Assembly: GCA_029339505.1 (NCBI GenBank) | Contig: JAQISU010000182.1 | Coordinates: 3,060,001 to 3,124,000 of the forward strand | Reading direction: 5' to 3' | Source: Unio delphinus | Taxonomy: Eukaryota > Mollusca > Bivalvia > Unionida > Unionidae | DNA length: 64,000 nucleotides | Shown: piece by piece, positions 1 through 12,339 of the stretch | How positions within the stretch are numbered: position 1 is the first letter of the stretch | Layout: every line of letters starts with the position of its first letter | Notes under the pieces: generated by a model | What the model was told of the DNA's origin: nothing | Seen by the model: the letters and a program-made list of their open reading frames with translations, nothing else | Database searches by the model: none | Made by a program: the position numbers and the translations under genes

Positions 1-21
1 AACCCAGTGATGAAATCACTA

Positions 22-285
22 AGCAGCAGAGAGGGTGGATGACAACAAGTTGCGACCAAAATTGATTAAAAACTCGTAAAAGTCTCCGTTTTCATCTTTT
101 TAGTTAAAATGAGATTTCGTAGGGAAAGCTCATTAAGATTTCAATCAATTTTTTGTCTGAAAACGTTGTAGGGTTTGCCCCTGAGACATTTTTTTTGGTT
201 AAAATGAGATCGTAGGAAGGCTCGTTTTAAGATTTCAATCAAACTTTTGTCTAAAAACGTTGTAGGATTCACCCTCTCTGCTGCT
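22..285. repeat. Small inverted-repeat element (MITE-like), copy 1
   Basis: A 264-bp element is bounded by AGCAGCAGAGAGGGTG and its near-perfect reverse complement ending in CTCTCTGCTGCT. Both termini continue inward to a GACAAC/GTTGT-type block. The right two thirds is an imperfect duplication of about 105 bp: the sequence from TTAAAATGAGAT through CAATCAA to AACGTTGTAGG occurs twice. No coding capacity. No clear target duplication is seen on the flanks. Related elements lie at 35471-35596 and 44432-44654. It sits directly against the 5' end of the gypsy coding region, which has no upstream gag in the window. Confidence 0.6.
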
Positions 286-3200
286 GATGTTGAGCCTGCT
301 GTCCGCAACCGTCAGGGCGACGGGAAGGTCGGAGGTACACCTACAGGTAGGGATGCCACCTATCCACATGGACAGGCCTCACCCACGAAACCAGGACTTG
401 CAAGTCGGCGAGGGCCGCCGACGTGTTTTAACTGCAAGCGCCTGGGGCATTTTGCCAGGGACTGTCCGAAGGGCAGGCAGACCCAGGTGAATGTCGTTGC
501 TAGGACGGAGTGCGTGCCGGAAGCGAGTCGCAACCCAGCCAACCTTGCGGCCGCAACTGTCAATGGTGAAGGTGCCACCATCTTGTATGACACTGGGTGC
601 AGCGTCCCAGCGCTTGTCGACAAGAAGTATGTCAAGCCGGAGGATTATACAGGGGAGGTAATAGAAGTTCAGTACGCGAACTGCGCGCGTGACTCATTAC
701 CAGTAGCTGTCATTGACCTCGATTCACCATACGTGAAGGGGAAAATTGCAGCTGCTTGCTTGGAGGGTCTTTCACATGACGTCATATTGGGATGCCGTTA
801 TGTGTTACCCCAGCCGAACCCCGAAACCTGTACACCTATGCCAGTGAGTGCTGTTGAAACCAGGGTCATGAGTCGACAGCCGAAACCGAAGCCGATCCAA
901 GTTACATCGACACCGGTTAGTAATGTTCTTCCAGCTGAATTGAGGAAGCTGCAACAGGAAGACGCAACTCTGGCGCAGTTGCATAAACACGCAGAAGCAG
1001 GAACGGAAAGAGAAACTCCGAACGGCGCGGTGAAGTTTGTCTACAAGAAGGGAATCTTGTATCGCCACGCCAGGAAACACAACGAACACTTTAAGCAAGT
1101 CGTCGTGCCAAAGGAAAAGCGTTGTGAAGTGCTGAAGCTTGCACACGAAAGTCTCATGGGTGGACACATGGGAATTGCTAAGACACGTGACCGTCTTGTA
1201 AAAGAGTTTTACTGGCCAGGGGTCCAGGGAGACGTAAAACGGTTCTGTCTCTCCTGTGACAAATGCCAGAGAATGGCACCGAAATCGGATCATCGACCCA
1301 TTCCATTGGGGAGTACGCCCCTTATCGATGAACCATTTAGACGTGTCGCCATGGATTTAATCGGACCGATAAAATCCGCGTCTGTGCACGGAGATCGGTA
1401 TATTTTAACGGTCGTCGATTATGCTATACGCTATCCGGAGGCCGTAGCATTGCTTAACATTGACACGGAAACCGTCGCGGAAGCTCTGTTTGTGATCTGG
1501 TCAAGAGTCGGAGTGCCCGCCGAGATCTTGACCGATCAAGGGACACAATTCATGAGTCGTGTGATGGCGGAGGTGAATCGTCTCATGTCAATTAAGCACC
1601 TCACGACTACACCGTATCACCCCCAATGTAACGGAATAGTCGAACGGTTTAATGGGACTCTAAAGCACACGCTCAAGAAATTGTGCGAAGGCCGCCCCAA
1701 GGATTGGGACCGGTATATTCCTGCCATGCTTTTCGCATACCGTCAAGTACCACAAGCGAGTTTGGGGTTCTCTCCCTTTGAACTCTTGTACGGGAAAAAT
1801 TACAATAAGCGCGCAAAACCACGTCAGTTTGAGGTAGGGGATAAGGTGTTGTTGTTGTTGCCCCAGGAACACAACAAGCTGCAAGTTTCCTGGAGGGGTC
1901 CATACGTCGTCACCCAGAAGGTCGGAGGTCAAAACTACCAGATACGGCTACCGACGAAAGAGAAATTGTACCATGCCAATTTTCTCAAGAGGTACCGGGA
2001 AAGGGAGACCGTGAGCGATTTTGTTGTCGCCACGATAGTCACCGAGGATGCCGAAGGTGAAGTGGAAGGTGCCAACACTGTCCCGAGCTGTCCATTAACG
2101 AGGGTCGTGACTACGTCGGACGTGGAGTGTGACCCCATGTTAACTGAAGGCCAGCGGGACGAGATAGAGTCCTTGCTGGCCGGGTATTCCGACGTGTTAA
2201 CAGAAAAACCCGGGGGGACGGCGCTTGTCGAGTTCGGGTTAAAGATGGTGGACGACCGACCAGTGCAGCGGAAACCCTACCCCTTGCCCCACGCGAAACA
2301 ACAAGTTGTAAGGGAGGAAATTGAGCAAATGATTGCTCTGGGAGTAATTGAACCTGCCGACTCTCCGTACAGCTCACCAGTAGTCCTAGTGCAGAAGAAG
2401 GACGGCACCCATCGGTTCTGCGTCGACTACCGGAAGCTGAATCAGGTGACAGAATTTCGAGTCGAAATGTTACCTGACCCGGAACATATCTTCGCTTCGG
2501 TCTCAAAAGCGAAATATTTTTCCAAGCTGGATTTGTCCAAAGGGTATTGGCAAATTCCGTTAAGGAAAGAAGACAGACCCAAGCTTGCTTTTGCTACTCC
2601 CGACGGGACATACCAATGGCTGGTTATGCCGTTCGGGGTACAAAACGCGCCCAGCATCTTTACCAGGATAATGCGGAAGTTGTTGGAGCCCTTGCGCGAT
2701 AGGGGTGTCCACAACTTCATGGATGACCTCTTGTTAGCTACAGAGACATGGGGTGAACACCTCACTCTGTTAGCTGACGTTTTGGAGCGGCTACGTCAGG
2801 AGGGTTTGACAGCCCGCCCTTCCAAATGTCACCTTGGTTTAAGGACATTAAACTATTTAGGACATACCTTGAGCCAAGGCACGCTGTCTCCAGAGAATTC
2901 GAAGGTGGAGCAACTGCGAAACGCCGCACGCCCCACCACGAAAACGGAGGTGAGGTCATTCCTGGGATTGGCTGGATACTATTGGAGGTATGTCGCTAAT
3001 TTCAGTGCGATTGCGGAGCCGTTGTCCGACCTAACCATGAAACGGACCCCGAGTAAGATTATTTGGACAGATGCGTGTGAGCACGCTTTCCAAACACTGA
3101 AGGCTAGACTTACATCCGACGCCGTTGTTCGTCTACCGGATTTAGATAAGGAATTCGTTCTTCGCACCGATGCATGCGACACAGGAATGGGAGCGGTACT

Positions 3201-3528
3201 GCTACAGGAGCATGACAAAACGCTTTTTCCTGTCGCATACAGCAGTCGGAAGTTGTCTGTTGCCGAGAAGAACTAATCCGTATCGGAGAGGGAATGTCTC
3301 GGAATCGTGTTTGGCATATCACGGTTCGAGCGATACCTATATGGACGCAAGTTCATATTGGAGACCGACCACCAACCACTCGCCTATTTGGCGCAGGCGA
3401 AGTTGTCCAATGGTCGATTGATGCGATGGTCGCTGTTCTTACAGCAGTACCAGATGCAGATCAGATACGTGAAAGGATCTTAAAACGTAGGCGCAGATTT
3501 CATGAGTAGAAGCGCTGGAATGATATAG
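286..3528 (+). pseudogene. Ty3/gypsy-like retrotransposon gag(C-term)-PR-INT-RT-RNaseH polyprotein, two in-frame stops
   Basis: One frame carries, in order, a CCHC zinc knuckle (about nt 424-470), an aspartic protease DTG (about nt 589-597), an HHCC integrase finger (about nt 1144-1266), a DDE integrase core (Asp at about 1354 and 1534, Glu at about 1642) with a GPY-type tail near 1900, then reverse transcriptase (about 2290-2900, active site FMDD near 2716-2727) and RNase H. Integrase precedes RT. That is the Ty1/copia order, although the RT and integrase motifs are gypsy-type; this combination is known from the Gmr1-like group. TAA at 3274-3276 interrupts RNase H and a second TAA lies at 3481-3483. 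The same frame continues recognisably past both and ends at TAG 3526-3528. The capsid part of gag is missing upstream. The frame can be opened from 247, but those first codons belong to the MITE-like element. Function when intact: reverse transcription and integration of its own RNA. Here it is dead or dependent on readthrough. Confidence 0.92.
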
Positions 3529-3665
3529 ATCATTCTGGTTAAATTTTCATGTTCATACTCAGTTTAGCATCTAGTTGATTTTGCTGATGTTGTTCTTTAT
3601 ATTGTTGTAACACTTTTACATTTGTAGTATTTTGAGGGAATAAAATCCTGATTTTATTCTCAAGC

Positions 3666-4134
3666 GTGGGGGGATGTGTCGATTTTACCCCAACCCCTTG
3701 TATGTAGGTATAAGTTACTATAACTTGTGAATCTGACTGGCCTTGTACATGTATAAATTGTATGTCTGCCTGACCCAGCTGTGATGTTTCAAATTGTTCT
3801 AAGTTAGCTAATTCCCTTACGTAAGATAGTCTTTGTTTAGCTCTCGAGGGGAAATTCTAAGAGGAGACTGTGTCCATCGCGGACGGGTGACGTAACCACA
3901 TCAAAGGACAGGACAGCGCCAAATAAGAAAACTGTAACAATTGATAGAGACACAGACAGACATTCGGATGATTGACAGTTCGAACGACTGACCGAGACAA
4001 GAGCCATCTAATCAGAATTCGCTGAGGGTGGGCCCTTGATTGGAATCTGCGATAATAACTCATGTTTAGTAAGAATTCGTCAGTTCACTACAAGAATTGA
4101 GAAGAGAGTAGAACTCCGTACGGCCAGACGAAAA
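3666..4134 (+). repeat. Candidate 3' LTR of the gypsy-like element
   Basis: About 140 bp after the polyprotein a purine tract (GTGGGGGGATG, 3666-3676) precedes a TGTGTCG sequence typical of an LTR start at about 3675. A TATAAA lies at 3752. About 460 bp later TTGGTGGCAG (4135-4144) looks like a primer-binding site. No second LTR copy is in the window to fix the ends, and no clear terminal CA is seen. If the primer site is real, the arrangement pol-LTR-PBS implies a tandem or rearranged copy. Confidence 0.4.
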
Positions 4135-4144
4135 TTGGTGGCAG

Positions 4145-5700
4145 ACTCAGATTTTGGAAATCAAGGAAATCTTAAGATAGCTTCAAAGGTCAGTGTGATT
4201 TTTGTTTGATTTCTGCTTGATACGTCTGCGGAATGGAAGGATTATCGTATGTATATTCATTCTACTTGTATTGTAGTATGAATAGTTAATTATGATATTA
4301 ATAATTTTGCATCTTTCGTGATGTTCGTTAGTACCTTCGCTTGCAATTGAGTATGATGTAAATTCGTTGCATCTTCTTCATGATATTATATTACCCCTTA
4401 TTTTGTAAGGTAAAATGTTGCTCTTCTTTTGTTAGTAATAGGTGTGCATATTATTTCGTGAATTATTACGTTTACACCCTTTTGAAAGGACGATTTGTAT
4501 TCGTGAAGAATTGTATTGTTTGTTAGCCGCTATAAGAAATATTATTATAATTCTTTGTTATGTATATTATGATAGACTAGCACTTTGTTTACGTAATGAT
4601 ATATTTTGCCATTGAGTTAACGGATTTCCGTTATTGCAATTTGAATGTGAATATTGTGGATTTGGCACGCTTGTGAAGGAAATATATATAAATATATAGT
4701 CATATTACTAATAGTAGTAATATTATAATACAATGATATTTGAAATATTTGTATGTATGTACTGATAGGGCTCAGTATGTAGATGTTTGAATTCTTTGTG
4801 AGATTGTGTTATGGCGCCATATTGTAAGCGGCGGAAACGTATGGGAATTTCGATGTGTGCGCATGCGTGACCAAAAATGTCCCGCCTTAAACTGATGGTT
4901 CAATTCAGTGACTTAGTGTGAGGTAATATTCATCACCCTATGCTAATGCATTATACCTTTCAACAGGAAGCTTTCGGGTGACGTTGAGAGAATTCCGGGG
5001 GAATTTCGGGTGACGTTGAGAGAATTCAGCGGGGTAATTCCGGATGACGTGGAAAGAATTCCGAGTGAATTTGAGAGATACCGAGTGAATTTCGGGTGAT
5101 CTCAAGAGATACCGTCGAAGAGGAAACGGAAGTAGAGATAGAAGAGGAAACGGAAGTAGAGATAGAAGAGGAAACGGAAGTAGAGGAATCGGAAGGAGAG
5201 AAAGACGAAAGGAGACTTATTTAGATGAGTAACACTCAAGAAGGGAAAATATTCCTCACACTGAAATCAAATCATGATCTAGGGATCATTGAGTCAAGAG
5301 TGACATTGATTGCTTAATATCTTTAAAATTTTCATTTAATAAATTGTTATTGATTAAATTTCATCTTTGTATTTCTTTTAATTTAACTGTCGGCATTGCT
5401 GACTGGGGGCTCGTAGCCATATATAATATATTGTCCAGAAGTAAACATTCTGAATGCGGACCAGGGGAACTTCCTCATAATTCTTTCAAGTCTATAGGAA
5501 GAACCCCACCCCTACTATCCGAGTTCTTCACAATTAGGATCATTAGATACTTTTGGAATTGTAATATAACATTCAGGTTTATTTATAATTTAATTCACAA
5601 TAATATAAGTATCACTTAACTTTTCATTGTGTAACTTACAAAAAATAAATAATTTGTTGAGTTTAAAAAAAAACTTGTAGGTTTCTCTTCTTTCCGTCGC
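4145..5700. other. Non-coding, with short tandem repeats
   Basis: No credible gene. There are diverged repeats of a unit containing GAATTTCGGGTGACGTTGAG at about 4970-5110 and a 24-bp repeat built on AGAAGAGGAAACGGAAGTAG at about 5110-5190. A second primer-site-like string, TGGGGGCTCGTAGCC, occurs at 5404-5418. The region may be retrotransposon leader sequence, but this is not established. Confidence 0.4.
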
Positions 5701-7628
5701 ATAGTTTAAGATCAAACTTAGCAACATTTGACACAGACTTTGAAGTCAAGGGCTCCATCAACTCCAAATAATTCCGGCAAGTATTTACATTGCGCAGAGA
5801 CATTGATGCCATTGGTTCCAATAATTAACTTCATTGTGGGGAAGTAATTTCTTGAATACTTTAGACAGACTTTAAGGATATCGTGATACAAGTATTTCTT
5901 TACTTTCTTCAACATCGGCAACAAATTAAGTTCAACTATATCCTCCTAATTCAAAGAGAAAAATACAGTTTGTAATCTAAAATTGGGCATTGACCAGTTA
6001 ATATCAAATTAGGGATGTATTTTATCATTAGATTTTGTCTTAGAATCCAAAATAGATTTTGATTAAAACACTGAAGAGCAGACCTGAAATAAAGCAAAGT
6101 CGTTAAAATATACGTAGTTGTGTCCAATGATAAAGACAAACCGTCTGCTAATAGTGTACTGCCCGTATTTTAACTCGATTTAATCATAGAAAATGTCTCT
6201 AACAATGTGACAGCCATGATGGTGACTAAGCAAACCGTGACTATACATGAAAGGTAACTTTTGTTAGGAAAATGTCAATATATAAATTAATACATGGAAA
6301 GTAAAGGGTCATGTCGATAAAATCTGGATTCTTGTAAACAAAATGAACTAGATTCAAAACTGTGACAACGCGTGTGGATCTTTTTCTTCCGAAAACATAA
6401 TGCGATTAGAATAAAAGTCTAGAGCTAAAATAGGGCGGGGCATATATTTGAACTGTCATTCCTTGGAATACGCAGAACGGCTATATTACAGTTAGCCGGA
6501 CATACAATTTATGCTGGGATTGGCCTCATATACCTCGACCGCTAAGCATTGTTATAAGTTGATTTATTTATTAACTCCACATAACATGACACAGTGCACA
6601 ATGAAAAAGTTCAGAGAAATGTCATAAATGAGGGAAACAACAATAACCGTACTTTAGATAAATCCTCGAGTGAAGTCAGCTTAACCACAAGAAAAGTATT
6701 TCGATTCTGATTATAAACTGTTGCTGTTTATTTATCCCAATAACTTTATGACATACAGTGTCACAATATGATTTAAAAATTAACTAATTTTAGGAATGAG
6801 TGGGAGAGGCCTTTACGTAAGTTAGATAAGATGCTAATAAGTTCCATTTGCATGTTTATTATGGTAACACGATAGGTTCATTGGATCTCTGGTATATCAA
6901 AAGGAACTTTGTCGGCAAATCATAAATATCACTGAAAGACAACTATGCCTAGCTCGTTATAATTTAAAAGAAAAACAAACAAAACAACATTTAAAAATAT
7001 GACCTGATCACATACAGAACTAATTTCGTACGTATTAATTTCACGCCTCAGTTATGTGTGTAGATCATAAACATCATTTAAAACCCAGAAACGCGTTGAA
7101 ATTTACAAATAATGTAATTAATGTGGAGAACGTGTATTTGGTTATAGTGTCCCGTTTTAAGGAATTCTTATATTTTTGTGACTGATTTTTCGAATGCGGT
7201 GCAATTAAAATATTATTTAGCCCGAAATAATTATCCAATTAATAGGAACAAACGTCACGGAGTGTAGTATTAGCCAGTTTCCATGAATCAGTGAATTCAA
7301 GTCAAAATTGCATGAATGTCCCTGTCTGACCATAATCACTATTTAAATTCGTTGGAGTTCGTTGATGGTGGGACTGCAGTAGCAGTATTTACGGTAGGAA
7401 ACCGGTGACCGATCAGAAGGGACTCGGCAGATACCGTGTATGCAGCTATGGTGTCCAATGTGATGCAATTGTACTGGAAAAAATGTGCCTTTAAACCATG
7501 AATTGACTGGCATAAAGTGGCATAGTTAAAATAGTTCCTGTGTTAGGGGACAGTTGTAAAGCTTATAATACATGAACTGTTGACGGTACGGAAAGCTGAT
7601 AAAAAGAAACCGTGCAGATGTACGATTG

Positions 7629-7630
<2 letters not shown>
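5701..7630. other. AT-rich intergenic DNA, nothing recognised
   Basis: Only short ORFs without family resemblance are present on either strand. No structured repeat was noticed. Confidence 0.5.

Positions 7631-7633
<3 letters not shown>

Positions 7634-7692
<59 letters not shown>
7634..7692. repeat. Compound (TA)n(GT)n microsatellite
   Basis: An uninterrupted TA run passes directly into a GT run, seen directly in the sequence. It abuts the hammerhead-like motif at 7701. Confidence 0.95.
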
Positions 7693-7699
<7 letters not shown>

Positions 7700-7700
7700 G

Positions 7701-7733
7701 ACCGGTTTCGCTTTATTGCTTCATCAGACGGTA
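7701..7733 (-). ncRNA. Hammerhead-ribozyme-like core motif
   Basis: On the minus strand CTGATGA (7727-7721) is followed after 11 nt by GAAAC (7709-7705) and then CGGTC, the order of the conserved hammerhead core followed by a very short stem III and the cleavage triplet GTC. Stem II is weak (GC/GC around an AT-rich loop). Stem I is poorly formed because the flank has become a microsatellite. Penelope-like elements are known to carry such ribozymes, and a Penelope-type endonuclease remnant lies about 450 bp away, though on the other strand. Probably a decayed ribozyme. Confidence 0.4.
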
Positions 7734-8039
7734 TTCAAACTGAATTCAACATTGCTTAGGTCATTAAATATAAACAACATGAAATAAACAAGATGACGTC
7801 ATATCTCATTTTTTTTAACCTAATTGTCTCAATCATTAACTCGATATTGAAGATACAGGGATATACAGAACAGGCCAATGACATCTTAATGCATAAAAAT
7901 ACATAAAACTGGATCTTAAAGATACGTATATCTCTGTTGATAAATATCTAAAAACATTTCATGAATAGAGATAAAAAGTTTTACTAATGTTTTCCATTGA
8001 GCATTAATACATTTTGAGATTTATTAACATTATCAAATA

Positions 8040-8580
8040 AAGCAAGTGTTAAATCGCAAAACAGAAACAAACTCACACTTGCATACAAAAGGGCTCAAAA
8101 TCTTAAAGATTTCCTAATTAATACTAAATTTTTAAAAAAATATGATTTAAAAAGGATCATCTACTAAATGTAATAGACCTAGATGTTTGCACTGTTCTTT
8201 TTCAATACCAATAATACGAAAGAAACTATTAATAGGTGTTGTCATACTAATAGTGCAACATCAAATGCTATTTATTTAATCACATGCAAAAAATGTGGCA
8301 TCTAGTGTATTGGACAAAGAAGTCAACAACTATCTAAACGTATGAACCAACATAGATCAGACATAAAAAAAATTATATCGATCAATCATTTTCATCACTT
8401 GTTGCCACACATTTAAATAAGAGTTCCCATACTGCACAAAATTTCTATTTTCAACCTATTGTCACAGCTAATTCTGAAATGGAACGATTGCTGGTATAAA
8501 CCTATATGATTCACCGTCTTCATACGATATATCCAAAAGGACTAAATTCTAAAATACTATACGACATTCACTAATCCTTT
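8040..8580 (+). pseudogene. Penelope-like retroelement remnant, GIY-YIG endonuclease region
   Basis: No long ORF, but the + frame from 8163 reads a Cys-rich CNRPRCLHC motif, then NAIYLITCKKCGI, a stop (TAG), CIGQRSQQLSKRMNQH and an RSDIKK segment. The spacing fits the GIY ... YIG ... R...H core of the GIY-YIG endonuclease that ends Penelope-like polyproteins. A frameshift near 8395 moves the rest (FYFQPI, ERLLV, then IYPKGLNSKILYDIH) into another frame. Internal stops show it is long dead. Upstream RT is not recognisable. Confidence 0.65.
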
Positions 8581-8645
8581 TGATTTTTTAATGTACATTA
8601 TACATAATGAAAATATTATTAAAATAGTTTATCTCTAATTATTCA

Positions 8646-8648
<3 letters not shown>

Positions 8649-8717
<69 letters not shown>
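8649..8717. repeat. (AT)n microsatellite
   Basis: Pure AT dinucleotide run, directly downstream of the Penelope-like remnant. Confidence 0.95.
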
Positions 8718-8720
<3 letters not shown>

Positions 8721-9845
8721 AATTATGAGATTGTTGATCTTGCAATGATCAGCATAAAATGTGTTCCATATAATTGACACGTCGGACTTTCTAATTTACA
8801 ACTGAAGTTGTATAGAATTATTTTAGAAATTTGGGGTAAACTTGTGACTTTGAGCGGGAATCGCGCCAAAATATCCCTGGCTTGTAACACTATGCATCAC
8901 TAAAGAAGTAAGTCTATAATGCGAACACAACTCTCCTCAGTTTCCATTTAGCAAGTCGTCTTAAAGTTTAAGAAAACGTAATAAAATCGAAGCATTACCT
9001 TTGATATATTATTTGACTAACACTGACCCACCTGCCCCAAAACCGTCAAGTTTTTTCCCAATAGAATTGACATTATTGGTACCAGGCCATCCCATCTTCT
9101 CTGTCCCTGTGCATACTGTAAAATTTTTAAATTGATAAATAAATAAATAAATAAATAAATTAAAAAAAATAAATGAATAAAAAATAAAAAGTTAAAAAAT
9201 ACAAAATAAAAATAAATAAATAAAAATAATTGTAGTAAGGCATACATTAATAGAGAAATGCAGTGACAGCATTGTATTAAGGAATACGTATATATATTGA
9301 TAGTATTTTATATTAAAGAATACATTATTAGGGAAGTACATTGATATTTTTGTATTAGACAAGTACAGTTATATAACTGATTAACTTAAAGTGTGTTACA
9401 AGATGAAGGGCAAAAAAAATAGTATATATCAATGATATGTAACAAAAAGGACTCATAATTATTACAAGGAATGAGCATGGAAAACTACAAGGTACAAAGT
9501 AATAATTTCAAAATATGAAAACGAAAGAAGCAATGTTCATACAAAAATCTTTTTTAAACTCATGCAGAATCACAAGTTTTTAAATGTTAATACATTGTGC
9601 TGCAATAGCTCTTGAACAAAAAGGTTCAATATCAGACCATATATGAACTTTGAAACTTACCTGCCAGAAATATTTTCTCTTTAAGATAAAAGCGATTTGA
9701 AACGAGAATGGTAAGACTTTTAAATAAACGCTTTCGAGACAATTCAGACAGTGATCCTTCCTTGGAATCAGTTGATTGATCATCAATAAGTATATATGCA
9801 TACGTTTATGCCTATAAAAGCCTATATGTCATTCTGCAACATTCT
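8718..9845. other. Intergenic; possible LINE 3' tail with (AAAT)n at about 9030-9240
   Basis: A GC-richer block (about 9030-9120) runs into AAATTGATAAATAAATAAAT and further A-rich tetranucleotides to about 9235, the look of a truncated non-LTR retrotransposon 3' end on the + strand. No coding sequence supports it. The rest holds nothing recognised. Confidence 0.35.
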
Positions 9846-9848
9846 TAG

Positions 9849-9904
9849 AGAGAGAGAGAGAGAGAGAGAGAGAACATAAAATTCATCCTTCTTACTGCAT
9901 TGCA

Positions 9905-9980
<76 letters not shown>

Positions 9981-9999
9981 CCTATCTATCTCTGACTGT

Positions 10000-10093
<94 letters not shown>

Positions 10094-10143
10094 GGAGAGA
10101 GAGAGAGAAGGAGGGAGAGAGAGAAAAGGAAAGAATTAAAAAA

Positions 10144-10203
<60 letters not shown>

Positions 10204-10205
10204 AA
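9849..10205. repeat. Compound microsatellite cluster (GA)n, (TATC)n, (CA)n, (TA)n, (GA)n, (AAAG)n
   Basis: Successive simple runs are seen directly: GA at 9849-9872, TATC at about 9909-9990, CA at about 10002-10022, TA to about 10091, GA-rich to 10130 and AAAG at 10143-10205. ORFs across it are artefacts. Confidence 0.95.
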
Positions 10206-10815
10206 AAACGAGAGCAATATATTGAAACATGTTAGAAAGTTATAATTCGTTATATTAATTCAACTATATGGCATGAAACAAACTTGCATTTTGCGTTTTA
10301 AAAAGAATTAATGTAAAAAAAGAATTTTTGCTCTAAAAATGCCAATTTTAATATGTTTTCTTGACTATAATGTAAAATCGAAACTTTTGACACATCAAGA
10401 GTTTTTCAACATGAAATTTTTTCTTTCTGCTGGGAAATAGCTCACGAATGGTCAGGATCACAGACGTCTCAGTGCGACTGTTTCTTTTTGCCCTTTTAAG
10501 AGTAGAAGAGCGGAAAATGGACACTTACATTTGCCATTTAAAACCAAAATGTTCATCGACGCATATTCTTCTTCGTGCTCATTCAGCTCAGTAAGATTGA
10601 GTTGGTTCTGTATCCGAGAATTATCGAGGTAAAACATTCGTGTAGCAATGGCGGATTTCACAACAGAGTTTGAATGGCCTTGTTCAATTTAAGGTACACC
10701 GCACAAATATAAATTACAAATGTACTAGAAAAGATGCAGCATATTATTTCATGTGTCGAGAATTTAGTTCAAGTTTGCAAGAAAACTTCGAACAAAGACA
10801 TTCTGATCAACGATT

Positions 10816-10853
<38 letters not shown>

Positions 10854-11848
10854 GATGGACAGAGAGAGAGAGAGACAGACAGACTGACAGATATAGTATT
10901 ATTTCACTGTTGTCACATACAAATGTTTAAAGTTGCCAGTTTGCATTCAAGAAAGACACAAATAAATATTCATATGTACAAATCAACTATGAGACAAATG
11001 TGTCAAGCTGTAATAATTAAAGATGTACGAATAATAACAATAGCGGACGATTTACTGCGTGCAAACGGTTGACGATGATTTTCTAGAAGACCCTACTCCG
11101 TCCGGATTCACTTTGTGAATTAAATTGTTCCCACTCCATCTGACAATCAATGAAATCAGCAGTGTAGTATATGACACTCTTCCTACTCATACACATTCCT
11201 GATAGAAACAGGGCCTTATTTGTTTTAAAGAGTACAAAAGCGGTTTTATTTAATTTAATATTGTTTGAAAGAATTGTCTTTATTCTATCTATCATTTTGT
11301 TGTAGTTTATTTCATTATATTTACCTCAAAATTTATCACTTTGTTCTGGCTTGTATTATTATACATACATACCTCAAAATTTGAAAGTCACAATAATAAA
11401 CAAACTCTCAGCTAATTTCGTACATGACTGAAGTTCTAATCTTTGATTTGGTATTAAAAAAACTTAATAGTTAGCATTCTGTGGTCGTTATTAAATGAAA
11501 ACATGGAAGCAGAGTATTATAATACTGTTTTTGTCAAGTTGAAAATATTTAATTATAATTCCTTCATAGCTGGCCTCCTACATCAAAAATATATTGTTAT
11601 ATTATTCAGTAGAAACGATTTATAATTCTTCAGTAAAATGTATTTATTTATATGAAACGATGAGATCTTTGACGCGGATAAACTTACCAACTTTTATATA
11701 TTGTGTGTCATTAGTTCATTTCTGTTAAACGTTCATTTGCATGCACGAACCACCACGTGTTGCTTAGAAACCGTGTATAATACTTTTGCAGTGGAGAAAT
11801 CTTTGTATTCATGGAGGACAAAAACAAGTATTCGACATTACCCTAACG
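10206..11848. other. AT-rich intergenic DNA with a short (ACAG)n run
   Basis: ACAG repeats at about 10820-10850 are followed by GA-rich sequence. No gene recognised. ORFs are short and compositionally random. Confidence 0.5.

Positions 11849-11914
<66 letters not shown>
11849..11914. repeat. (GA)n microsatellite
   Basis: Pure GA run of about 66 bp. Confidence 0.95.
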
Positions 11915-11918
<4 letters not shown>

Positions 11919-12339
11919 ATAATATGCGAAAAGAATTGTATTACATGCCAATAATATTGTATCTGGTATAGAAACGTAAAAATCGTCATGTATCCTGTTT
12001 GGGTTTTCTTTATTAGTATTTATTCACCCTTTCTAGCGTAACGTTCTTGACGAAGATTGTGTTTAAAGATCACAAGACTTTGTACTATTTTTGGTTATGT
12101 TGCAGTTAACAGGAATGTCTTGTATGTGAACAACTAATATCCTCTGAATTTTATTTCTGATTTAAAATTTCTGGGTTATTAATTATCTTTTGAATTTGAG
12201 CCAAATTTTGACTCAATATTTCTGACGTTACATGAAGATTTCATGACTCTCCAGTTTATAACTCCACTTGAATAATTCCAGACACCCCAGTTTTTAACTG
12301 TACATGAATAATCATAGAAGACACGTTCGTAATGGGTAT

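Noticed and set aside
805..3218. Minus-strand ORFs of 65-162 residues opposite the gypsy polyprotein
   Set aside because: Shadow frames of a strongly supported coding region, with no independent motif.
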